Positions 1-5,152 are shown, counted from the first letter of the stretch. The stretch is DNA of 5,152 bases from an uncultured Eggerthellaceae bacterium (GCA_948829205.1 CAQLOA010000116.1:1-5152); one strand, 5' to 3'. Notes: generated by a model from the sequence alone, not told the origin. Numbers and translations: made by a program.

Positions 1-75
1 TTCGAGGACTGTCTGAGGCGTCGCGAAGCGGCGCCGAGTTCCGCAGAACCTTCGCCGAAACCAGCGCCGCGGTAG
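1..75 (+). CDS. Possible C-terminal tail of a rightward gene (5' end outside window)
   Basis: Frame 1 is open from the left edge to a TAG at 73-75 and would encode 24 residues ending in a Pro/Ala/Ser-rich tail (SSAEPSPKPAPR), the kind of disordered end often seen on proteins. No domain is visible and no function can be assigned. On the minus strand none of the three frames has an ATG, GTG or TTG start in bases 1-178. A leftward gene starting here is therefore unlikely, and any coding in this stretch is more likely on the plus strand. Third-position G+C is lower than in the neighbouring genes, so the stretch may instead be non-coding. The overlapping frame 3, open to 176, gives an Arg/Ser-rich peptide that looks like a shadow. 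Confidence 0.25.
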   Translation, partial: FEDCLRRREAAPSSAEPSPKPAPR

Positions 76-178
76 CCGAGCCCTGCGGAGAGCGCGGATG
101 CTTCCGCTCCTTCCGAGCTGATTCGAGGCGACGACGCGTCGAGCGAAACCCCAGCGGTTCCCGGCGCTCGGTCTAGCG
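76..178. other. Short spacer downstream of the alkyltransferase-like gene
   Basis: This stretch lies between the possible rightward tail and the stop codon of the leftward alkyltransferase-like gene. It holds small inverted repeats: GCGGA/TCCGC around 94-107 with a 4-nt loop, the palindrome CGACGCGTCG at 132-141, and GCGCT/AGCGC at 164-179. None is followed by a T-run in either direction, so no standard intrinsic terminator can be called. I see no gene here. Confidence 0.35.
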
Positions 179-192
179 CTACCCGTAGCGCT
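175..192 (-). terminator. Hairpin over the stop codon of the alkyltransferase-like gene
   Basis: AGCGCTACCCGTAGCGCT is a perfect inverted repeat. As minus-strand RNA it folds into a stem of about 7 bp (AGCGCUA/UAGCGCU) with a CGGG loop, and it contains the UAG stop of the leftward gene. There is no U-tract after it, so it is at best a weak or Rho-assisted 3' end. It could equally stabilise the mRNA end. A second repeat, GCGCT/AGCGC at 164-179, shares the AGCGC arm and would compete with it. Confidence 0.3.
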
Positions 193-658
193 TCTCGAGC
201 TCGCGGAAAGCCTGGCGAAGCACGGCATGCTCGTCGCGCTTGTCCACATGTCCCGACGACGGAACGATCCTATGTGCGGGAATCAGAACGATTATGGGGT
301 TGCGACGGACGGCCGAACCCACCATGCGGTAGGCCTCGGGCGTTCCCATCGACTCGGCCAGCTCCCTGCTGGTGACGACGTGCGAATAGGGAATGCCGCA
401 CGCCGCCTCCCACACACGCTTCTGGAAGTCGGTTCCCTTGGGGGCCAGAGGCAGGTCGAACACCGAACGCTTTCCCGAAAGGTATTCGACAAGCTGGTTT
501 GCGCACTGGTTGGTTATAGCATCGGGGGCGAACTTTCCGCCAAGCTCTATACGGCCCAGCGCCACGTTCGTCACCGCCTCGCCGTCGGATGCCACGGTGA
601 CCTTCCCGAACGGCATGTTGTAAGTGAAGAAGACGCGTTTTTCGTCCGAGAACTGCAA
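179..658 (-). CDS. Alkyltransferase-like protein (MGMT/Ogt family without the acceptor cysteine)
   Basis: This 159-residue protein has the full two-domain layout of O6-alkylguanine-DNA alkyltransferases. An Ogt-like N-terminal domain covers about residues 8-72, and the DNA-binding domain starts at GTDFQKRVWEAACGIP (75-90). Family landmarks that remain are the arginine finger in YRMVG (R111), N120 in RRNP, and H129-R130. The acceptor cysteine of the PCHR motif is A128 (IPAHRIV), encoded GCA, so it is not a one-base change from TGC. Known alkyltransferase-like proteins (ATLs) carry Trp or Ala here; they bind O6-alkylguanine without repairing it and can hand lesions to nucleotide excision repair. 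Two further changes are odd: the usual base-flipping tyrosine position is S97, and the GY..GG loop after the active site reads HVDKRDEH. The start is TTG, supported by GGGAGGG 9 nt upstream; the first ATG is codon 15 and has no ribosome binding site. Family membership is firm. The ATL role is inferred. Confidence 0.88.
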   Translation of the reverse strand: MQFSDEKRVFFTYNMPFGKVTVASDGEAVTNVALGRIELGGKFAPDAITNQCANQLVEYLSGKRSVFDLPLAPKGTDFQKRVWEAACGIPYSHVVTSRELAESMGTPEAYRMVGSAVRRNPIIVLIPAHRIVPSSGHVDKRDEHAVLRQAFRELEKRYG

Positions 659-667
659 CTCTTGGCG

Positions 668-674
668 CCCTCCC
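668..674 (-). promoter_or_regulatory. Ribosome binding site for the TTG-started alkyltransferase-like gene
   Basis: The minus strand reads GGGAGGG here, followed by nine bases and then TTG at 658-656. This purine run is the main reason to choose the TTG start. The only nearby ATG in frame (616-614) has no comparable sequence ahead of it and would cut into the N-terminal domain. Confidence 0.6.
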
Positions 675-689
675 GCCTTGGCGTATGGG

Positions 690-718
690 TTAGAATGGCA
701 GAGCAGACTGATTATAAA
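690..718. promoter_or_regulatory. Divergent promoter region between the alkyltransferase-like gene and rpe
   Basis: This is the only AT-rich patch in the 74-bp divergent spacer. ATTATAAA at 711-718 gives an exact TATAAT on the minus strand (716 to 711) and TATAAA on the plus strand (713-718), so the two -10 candidates overlap. The minus-strand box would start transcription near 704, leaving a leader of about 45 nt with the ribosome binding site. On the plus strand, TTAGAA (690-695) lies 17 bp before TATAAA as a poor -35. TAGAAT (691-696) is another -10 candidate. No good -35 is seen for the minus strand. The positions are inferred from sequence only. Confidence 0.35.
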
Positions 719-732
719 CCGCCCCCGTCGAT

Positions 733-1452
733 ATGGTCGTGACTATGTTCGAGCCCGTTATGATATCGCCTTCGATACTCTCGGCAGACTTCATGAACAT
801 GGGCCGCGACGTGGCGGCCATCGAAGGCGCTGGCGCCGACTGGGTCCACGTCGACGTCATGGACGGGCACTTCGTTCCCAACCTCACCATGGGCGTGCCC
901 CTCGTGAAGCAGCTCAAGAAGGCCACTTCCATGCCGCTTGACGTGCACCTCATGATCTCGAACCCGCTGCGGCAGATCCCCTGGTTCGCCGACGCCGGTG
1001 CGGACATCGTCACCTTCCACTTCGAGGCGGTTTCCGGCGACGAGGCCTTCCAGGCGATAGAGACGATCCACGGCTTGGGGGCGAAGGCCGGCGTTGCCAT
1101 AAAGCCCGGCACCCCCGCATCCGCCGTCGCGGACCTCGTCCCGCTCGTCGAGATGGTTCTCGTCATGAGCGTCGAGCCCGGGTTCTCCGGCCAGAGCTAC
1201 ATCGAAGGGTCCGAGGACAAGGTGGCCGAAGTTGTGCAGGCCGCCCGCGCTTGCGGCGTCGCCCCCACCATCCAGGTCGACGGGGGAATAGGGATGGGGA
1301 CCTTGTCGAGGGTGGTGGAGAAGGGCGCCGACTGCCTCGTGTGCGGCAACGCCGTGTTCGCCGCCGATTCCCCTGCGAGCGCCTTGTCCGAGATCAAGGA
1401 ACTGTCCAGCAGGGTGCGCGATATGGCCCTGCAGGGCCCGGAGGCGCTTTGA
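733..1452 (+). CDS. rpe: Ribulose-phosphate 3-epimerase
   Basis: This enzyme interconverts D-ribulose 5-phosphate and D-xylulose 5-phosphate in the pentose phosphate pathway, in the cytosol. The 239-residue protein is a complete TIM barrel of normal length. Its family motifs appear in order: PSILSADF (13-20), HVDVMDGHFVPN (39-50), DVHLM (70-74), FHFEA (95-99), MSVEPGFSGQ (145-154), QVDGGI (181-186) and CGNAVF near the C-terminus. The metal ligands H39, D41, H72 and D183 are present; D41 and D183 are also the acid/base pair. The exact start is unsure. In-frame ATGs lie at 733, 745 and 760, none has a clear ribosome binding site, and every family motif begins after the third. It is the first gene of the plus-strand operon, and its TGA overlaps the next ATG. 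Confidence 0.96.
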   Translation: MVVTMFEPVMISPSILSADFMNMGRDVAAIEGAGADWVHVDVMDGHFVPNLTMGVPLVKQLKKATSMPLDVHLMISNPLRQIPWFADAGADIVTFHFEAVSGDEAFQAIETIHGLGAKAGVAIKPGTPASAVADLVPLVEMVLVMSVEPGFSGQSYIEGSEDKVAEVVQAARACGVAPTIQVDGGIGMGTLSRVVEKGADCLVCGNAVFAADSPASALSEIKELSSRVRDMALQGPEAL

Positions 1453-1454
1453 TG
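1440..1454 (+). promoter_or_regulatory. Ribosome binding site and TGATG coupling at the rpe/desulfurase junction
   Basis: GGAGG (1440-1444) stands 7 nt before ATG 1452, inside the last codons of rpe. The rpe stop and the desulfurase start share one base (TGATG, 1450-1454), an arrangement typical of translational coupling. This fixes the desulfurase start: the reading frame is open further upstream, but an upstream start would overlap rpe by up to 200 bases. Confidence 0.75.
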
Positions 1455-2714
1455 CCTGGCCTGCGCGCGTCATGCTGCGGCACAGGGCGCGAAGCGGCAA
1501 AAGGCGCAACCGAACGCTCCGATCCATCCTACGTATACCTTGACTACGCGGCGACTGCGCCTCTGTGCGAGGAGGCCAAGTGCGCCATGGAACCATTCAT
1601 GCAGACGGGGCGCGAGGCCTGCGTCACGTACATGAACCCCAATTCGCTCTCCACGCCCGGGCGCGACGCATTCAAGGCGCTGGAGCAGGCGCGCCGCAGC
1701 GTGGCATGCTCGCTTGACGCCGGAAGGCCCGACCAGGTGGTGTTCACGTCAGGCGCCACCGAGGCGGACAACGCGGCGCTGTTCGGCATCGCGTCCGCCG
1801 TGCGCGAGTCGAAAAGGCGTGGGAACGGCGGCTTCAAGGGCCACGTGGTGAGCAGCCAGATAGAACACGACGCCGTCCTGGCCGCCCTGGCAAGGCTCGA
1901 GCGCGCAGGCTTCGACGTCACCTACCTGCGTCCGAACCGCGACGGCTTCGTAGAGGTTGAGAGGCTGCAGGAGGCGCTGCGGCCCGACACCGTCCTCGTC
2001 TCCATCCAGGCTGCAAACTCAGAGACGGGCGCCATACAGCCCGTCGAGCAGCTTGCCGGCGTCGCGCACGACGCAGGGGCCTGCTTCCATACCGACGCCA
2101 CCCAGGCGTTGGGCAAGACCGAGCTGTCCCTCGAAAGGCTCGGCGTCGACGCCGCCTCGTTCTCCGCACACAAGGTGGGCGGCCCGAAGGGCGTCGGCGC
2201 GCTGTTCCTGCGGAGCAGGGTACCGTTCGATGCGATGGTGGTCGGCGGGGGGCAGGAATCGGGAAGGCGCTCGGGCACGCAGAACGTGGCCGCAGCGGCA
2301 GGGTTCGCCGCCGCATGCGCCGTGGCCGTCGAAGGCATGGAGTCCGAAAGGGACAGGCTCGCCTTCCTGCGCGACAAGATGTACGGGGACCTAGGCTCCA
2401 TGGGCGGCGTGCAGCCCACGGTCGACGTGGAGAAGGGAAGCCTCGACTACCTTCCCAACATAGTCAACTTCATGGTGCCGGGGCTCGAAAGCGAGACCGC
2501 GGTGCTCAGGTTCGACGCCTTGGGCTTCGCTGTGTCCGGCGGAAGCGCTTGCTCCTCTTCTTCGCTCGACCCCAGTCACGTGCTGACCGCCATGGGCATA
2601 GGCGCCGACGAGGCGCTTTGCGAGGTCCGCGCGTCCATGGGGCGCTACACCACGCGCGAGGACGTCGACGCGTTCCTTGCGGCCGTTCCCAAAGCTATAG
2701 ATTGGAAGAGATAG
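1452..2714 (+). CDS. Cysteine desulfurase, group I (NifS/IscS-like)
   Basis: This PLP enzyme takes sulfur from L-cysteine, giving alanine and an enzyme-bound persulfide for Fe-S cluster assembly or tRNA thiolation. The 420-residue class V aminotransferase fold shows YLDYAATAP (29-37), TSGATEADN (99-107), the ring-stacking H139 in QIEHD, ANSETG (188-193), D215 and Q218 in HTDATQ, the PLP lysine K241 in SAHKVGGPKG, and GGGQESGRRSGTQN (265-278). The sulfur-accepting cysteine is C367 in SGGSACSSSSLDPSHVL. This longer loop marks group I, not SufS/CsdA. An unusual leader of about 26 residues with a Cys-Cys pair (C8, C9) precedes the fold; no ATG, GTG or TTG lies between the start and the fold. No IscU, SufU or MnmA gene is in the window, so the sulfur acceptor is unknown. 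The specific physiological role is undecided. Confidence 0.95.
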   Translation: MPGLRASCCGTGREAAKGATERSDPSYVYLDYAATAPLCEEAKCAMEPFMQTGREACVTYMNPNSLSTPGRDAFKALEQARRSVACSLDAGRPDQVVFTSGATEADNAALFGIASAVRESKRRGNGGFKGHVVSSQIEHDAVLAALARLERAGFDVTYLRPNRDGFVEVERLQEALRPDTVLVSIQAANSETGAIQPVEQLAGVAHDAGACFHTDATQALGKTELSLERLGVDAASFSAHKVGGPKGVGALFLRSRVPFDAMVVGGGQESGRRSGTQNVAAAAGFAAACAVAVEGMESERDRLAFLRDKMYGDLGSMGGVQPTVDVEKGSLDYLPNIVNFMVPGLESETAVLRFDALGFAVSGGSACSSSSLDPSHVLTAMGIGADEALCEVRASMGRYTTREDVDAFLAAVPKAIDWKR

Positions 2715-3527
2715 ATGGAGCTCGTCAACACGCACTGCCACACCGGATTCTGCGGCCATGGGGAAGGGGAGGTGTCCGAGTACGCGCGCATCGCGCACGA
2801 AGCAGGGCTGACCACGCTCGCATTCACGGACCACTACCCGCTCACCCCCGCCTTCGACCCTGCCGAATACCTTTCCGTGCTCCCGTGCGACATGCCGGCC
2901 TACATCGAGGCGGTGCAGCAGGAGAAGGAGCGCTACCGCGACATGGACGTCCTTCTGGGGGTCGAGCTGGACTACCTTGGCGCTTTCGAAGACCGCGACG
3001 ACTGGCAGGACGGCCTCGATGCCTTCGACCTCGTGCTCGGTTCCGTCCATTTCGTCGACGCATGGCCTTTCGACGACCCGGCCCAGCGTGGGGCGTGGGA
3101 CGAGGAGGGCGCTCCCGACAGGATCTGGTCCCGCTACGTCGACCTGTGGTGCGACGCGGCGTCCGATTCGTCGCTCAGGTTCGACGTCATGTCCCATCCC
3201 GACCTGGCCAAGAAGTTCGGCCACTACCCGTCGTTCGACCTGGCCCCCCTTTACAGGCGCATGGCCGACGCGGCGAACGCGGGGGGCAGGATGATAGAGG
3301 TGAACACCTCGGGAAGCTACTACGCGTGCAAGGAGATGTTCCCGGCCCTGCCGCTCCTCGAGGAGTTCAGGCGTGCCGAGGTCCCCATGACCATAGGAAC
3401 GGACTCTCACGAGCCAAGGCATGTCGCCCGCGACATCGACAAGGCTTACAAGGCTGCATACGAAGCGGGATACAAGGAGATAACCGTCCCCACCTCGGGG
3501 CGGGGGCGCAGGTCCATCCGACTGTAA
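2715..3527 (+). CDS. PHP-domain phosphatase, HisJ/histidinol-phosphatase family
   Basis: This 270-residue protein is a PHP-fold metal-dependent phosphoesterase of normal length for the HisJ group, which removes phosphate from L-histidinol phosphate in histidine synthesis. The full set of metal-binding motifs is visible: H7 and H9 (NTHCH), H15, D39-H40 (FTDHY), E84 (GVELDY), H112 (GSVHFVD), H161 (MSHPDL), and D230 and H232 (GTDSHEP). GSVHFVD and the SHPDLAKKFG segment are typical of HisJ proteins rather than of polymerase-type PHP domains. The ATG directly follows the desulfurase TAG with no gap. GGAAGAG (2704-2710) is a modest ribosome binding site, so translation is probably coupled. No histidine gene is nearby, so the true substrate could be another small phosphate ester. 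The family call is firm; the substrate is inferred. Confidence 0.88.
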   Translation: MELVNTHCHTGFCGHGEGEVSEYARIAHEAGLTTLAFTDHYPLTPAFDPAEYLSVLPCDMPAYIEAVQQEKERYRDMDVLLGVELDYLGAFEDRDDWQDGLDAFDLVLGSVHFVDAWPFDDPAQRGAWDEEGAPDRIWSRYVDLWCDAASDSSLRFDVMSHPDLAKKFGHYPSFDLAPLYRRMADAANAGGRMIEVNTSGSYYACKEMFPALPLLEEFRRAEVPMTIGTDSHEPRHVARDIDKAYKAAYEAGYKEITVPTSGRGRRSIRL

Positions 3528-3532
3528 GGAGG
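3526..3532 (+). promoter_or_regulatory. Strong ribosome binding site for the Nif3-like gene
   Basis: AAGGAGG overlaps the TAA stop of the phosphatase gene and sits 5 nt before ATG 3538. It is the best Shine-Dalgarno match in the window. It supports the start that includes the lysine-rich N-terminal extension of the next protein. Confidence 0.75.
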
Positions 3533-3537
3533 CTCAC

Positions 3538-4434
3538 ATGTCCGACAAGAAACCCAAGGACAAGGCCATCGCCAAGCGAGGCCAGAAGGGGCTCGCCAAG
3601 TCCGAGAAGCAGTTCACGGTCGCATCGCTGGAGAAGGCGATGCTGAAGGAGTTCCCCCGCAAGGACGCCGAGGAGTGGGACGTCATGGGGCTGACGGTGG
3701 GAGAGGGTGCGCTTCCGGTGGAATCGGTGGCGGTGGCGCTCGACCCCACGGTGGAGGCCATCCGCAAGGCAGCGGTGCTGGGCGCGGACGTGCTGGTGAC
3801 GCACCATCCGCCCTTCCTGGAAGGCCCGAAGTCGTTCTCGCCTGCGAACTCGGTGGCCGTGAGCCCCGGTGCCGGCGTGTGGGCGGCCATCCGGAAAGGC
3901 GTCGCGCTGATGAACTTCCACACCGCCCTCGACGTCAGCCGCCGAGCCCAGGCCGCTCTTCCGCAGATGCTGGGCTTCAAGTACACGGGGCGCCTCGTCG
4001 AGACGATCGAGTCGTCGAAGCGCAAGGGCTATGGACAGATATGCCAGGTTCCCGAGACCGACGGCAAGCCCGAGAGCCTGGGCCACGTCGCGGCTAGGTG
4101 CGTGTCCGTGTTCGGCCGGGCCCCGAAGGTCTACGGCAACTTCGACGGCCCGGTGAGGGTGGCCGTATGCGCTCTGGGAAGCGCTTCGAACGTGGCGCAT
4201 GGCGCGCTGTCCGCCGGAGCGGACGTGCTCGTGTGCGGCGAGGTGAAGTACCACGACGCGCTCGACCTGTCCCAGGCCGGCCTGGCCGTCATAGAGCTCG
4301 GGCATGACGTGAGCGAGCTTCCCCTTGCCGCCGTGCTTGCGAAGACGCTGGCGGACGTCGGGGTGAAGCCCGAGGCGATAACGATAATCGACCAGTCCTC
4401 CAACTGGTCATACCCGGAAACCATCAGGCTGTAG
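3538..4434 (+). CDS. Nif3-like dinuclear metal centre protein
   Basis: This 298-residue protein belongs to the Nif3/YbgI/YqfO family, often auto-named GTP cyclohydrolase 1 type 2, whose cellular role is still unclear. The metal-binding residues are in place: H89-H90 in VTHHPPF, H128 and D132 in NFHTALD, and H256 and E260 in ELGHDVSELP. WDVMGL (47-52) and the ALDPT segment (67-71) match the family's first conserved block. The length fits the single-module form; the PII-like insert of the longer YqfO-type members is absent. The first 25 residues are an added Lys/Arg-rich tail (nine basic residues), probably disordered, and the strong ribosome binding site supports this start. The gene follows the phosphatase by 10 nt and precedes the zinc-ribbon gene by 23 nt. 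Mycobacterium tuberculosis has the same Nif3/zinc-ribbon pair (Rv2230c-Rv2229c). The biochemical function cannot be read from the sequence. Confidence 0.92.
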   Translation: MSDKKPKDKAIAKRGQKGLAKSEKQFTVASLEKAMLKEFPRKDAEEWDVMGLTVGEGALPVESVAVALDPTVEAIRKAAVLGADVLVTHHPPFLEGPKSFSPANSVAVSPGAGVWAAIRKGVALMNFHTALDVSRRAQAALPQMLGFKYTGRLVETIESSKRKGYGQICQVPETDGKPESLGHVAARCVSVFGRAPKVYGNFDGPVRVAVCALGSASNVAHGALSAGADVLVCGEVKYHDALDLSQAGLAVIELGHDVSELPLAAVLAKTLADVGVKPEAITIIDQSSNWSYPETIRL

Positions 4435-4447
4435 GCCCACGAGAGTC

Positions 4448-4452
4448 AGGAG
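4448..4452 (+). promoter_or_regulatory. Ribosome binding site for the zinc-ribbon gene
   Basis: AGGAG lies 5 nt before ATG 4458 in the 23-nt gap after the Nif3-like gene. It fixes the start of the last, incomplete gene. Confidence 0.65.
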
Positions 4453-4457
4453 CTCCT

Positions 4458-5152
4458 ATGCAGGTGACACCCGAAGAGATCGACGCCCTGTACGAAGTGC
4501 AGGCAATCGACCTTGACACTAGCAAGCTCGAAAAGCAGCTCGACGGGCTTCCGCAGAGGCAGGTCATTTTGCAGGCCCGGCAGAAGCGCGAGGCCGTCAA
4601 CGGGAAGCTCTCCCAGATAGGCGACCTCAAGAAGGAAGCCACGAAGAAGCTGAACCGCATCAACGACGAGGATGCCTCCCTCCAGAAGAAGGAAGCCGGC
4701 GTCCAGGCCGCGATCGAGGCCGCCGGAAACGACTTCAGGAACGCCGAGTCGCGCACCAAGGAGCTGGACGGCATCTTCAGGCGCAGGAACGAGCTGTCGG
4801 GCATGCGCGAGGAGGTGAGCGCGGAGCTCTCGAAGATCAAGGCCCTCGAAGCCCAGGTCAGCGCCGCATTGGAGGAGCTTGATGCCTCCGAGTCGAAGGC
4901 GACGGAGTCCTTCAAGAGCGAAGGCACTGCAATCATGAAGTCGATGGCCGAGAACAAGGCGAAGCGCGAGGCTATCCTCGGTCAGGTGTCTTCCGACGTG
5001 GAGAGGCTTTACAGCAAGACCTCCGACCTGTTCGACACCGTGTTCATTGGAAAGCTGGAGGGTTCTGCCTGTAGCGTGTGCCGCGCCAAGATCGAGCCAG
5101 GGCGCCTGATCTCCATAATGAACGAGGCCCCGCTTTCGACCTGTCCCAACTG
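4458..5152 (+). CDS. Coiled-coil zinc-ribbon protein, DUF164/CT398-like (3' end outside window)
   Basis: The frame stays open from ATG 4458 to the right edge, giving 231 residues plus two bases of the next codon. Residues from about 5 to 185 are Lys/Glu/Ala/Leu-rich with few helix breakers, as in a long antiparallel coiled coil. There is no signal peptide or membrane segment. The C-terminus begins a C4 zinc ribbon: C205-x2-C208 (CSVC), then C229 in TCPNx, where the cut codon begins TG and is expected to be the fourth cysteine. Family members are about 240 residues, so only a short end is missing. The best-known relative, chlamydial CT398, has been reported to bind sigma-54 and a type III secretion component, but the role in actinobacteria is unknown. 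Order and spacing after the Nif3-like gene suggest co-transcription and a shared function. Confidence 0.87.
   Translation, partial: MQVTPEEIDALYEVQAIDLDTSKLEKQLDGLPQRQVILQARQKREAVNGKLSQIGDLKKEATKKLNRINDEDASLQKKEAGVQAAIEAAGNDFRNAESRTKELDGIFRRRNELSGMREEVSAELSKIKALEAQVSAALEELDASESKATESFKSEGTAIMKSMAENKAKREAILGQVSSDVERLYSKTSDLFDTVFIGKLEGSACSVCRAKIEPGRLISIMNEAPLSTCPN

Noticed and set aside
1..178. A leftward gene following the alkyltransferase-like gene
   Set aside because: Two minus frames are open, one of them giving an Ala/Gly/Ser-rich peptide, but none of the three minus frames contains an ATG, GTG or TTG start in this stretch.
227..742. Plus-strand open frame of 171 codons opposite the alkyltransferase-like gene
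   Set aside because: It lies antisense to a gene with clear family motifs, is rich in Arg/His/Gly without any domain, and is a by-product of high G+C.
1251..1451. Longer N-terminus for the cysteine desulfurase starting at ATG 1251
   Set aside because: It would overlap rpe by about 200 bases and add an Arg-rich, motif-free stretch. ATG 1452 has GGAGG at 7 nt and the coupled TGATG junction.
712..1596. Minus-strand open frame of 294 codons opposite rpe
   Set aside because: It is fully antisense to rpe, whose catalytic motifs are intact. The translation is low-complexity and shows no known motif.
2391..3422. Minus-strand open frame of 343 codons opposite the desulfurase and phosphatase genes
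   Set aside because: It spans the junction of two well-supported genes on the other strand; His/Val/Arg-rich composition fits a GC-driven shadow frame.
2315..3646. Plus-strand open frame of 443 codons overlapping three genes
   Set aside because: It is out of frame with the desulfurase, phosphatase and Nif3 genes, all of which have intact motifs; the Arg/Gly/Pro-rich product is typical of a shadow.
4424..4957. Minus-strand open frame of 177 codons near the right end
   Set aside because: It is antisense to the coiled-coil zinc-ribbon gene; its Ser/Phe/Leu-rich product is the expected reverse of Lys/Glu-rich codons, not a membrane protein.
1..5152. CRISPR array, insertion sequence, phage or toxin-antitoxin system
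   Set aside because: There are no spaced direct repeats, transposase or integrase motifs, or small paired genes; the sequence is covered by housekeeping-type genes of uniform composition.

Overview
This window is G+C-rich, roughly the mid-60s percent by eye, and tightly packed with bacterial genes. Codon choice favours G or C in third positions, but AGG (Arg) and ATA (Ile) codons recur. A Nif3-like gene followed by a coiled-coil/zinc-ribbon gene, as seen in actinobacteria such as Mycobacterium, suggests a high-GC Gram-positive organism. A Coriobacteriia member (Eggerthella/Slackia-like) is a guess from style, not a proven assignment. There are no phage, transposon, CRISPR, tRNA or rRNA signatures, and the region reads as ordinary core chromosome.

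Layout. Bases 1-178 hold at most the last 24 codons of a rightward gene (uncertain) and a short convergent spacer. Bases 179-658 (minus strand) encode an O6-alkylguanine-DNA alkyltransferase family protein whose acceptor cysteine is alanine (PAHR instead of PCHR), so it is an alkyltransferase-like protein rather than a working suicide methyltransferase. A 74-bp divergent spacer (659-732) carries AT-rich -10-like elements for both directions. From 733 to the right edge runs a compact plus-strand operon. Its genes are ribulose-phosphate 3-epimerase (rpe), a group I (NifS/IscS-like) cysteine desulfurase, a PHP/HisJ-family phosphatase, a Nif3-like dinuclear-metal protein, and a DUF164/CT398-like coiled-coil zinc-ribbon protein cut by the window end. 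The junctions are a 1-nt overlap, 0 nt, 10 nt and 23 nt.

How the genes may work together. Rpe is a pentose-phosphate enzyme. The desulfurase supplies sulfane sulfur for Fe-S clusters or thiolated tRNA. The PHP protein hydrolyses a phosphate monoester, by family histidinol phosphate. The last two genes are a conserved pair of poorly understood function. No single pathway joins all five, so this looks like a housekeeping operon. I found no convincing new multi-gene system. The most interesting items are the cysteine-less alkyltransferase, which also lacks the usual base-flipping tyrosine and has an altered active-site loop, and the Nif3/zinc-ribbon pair.
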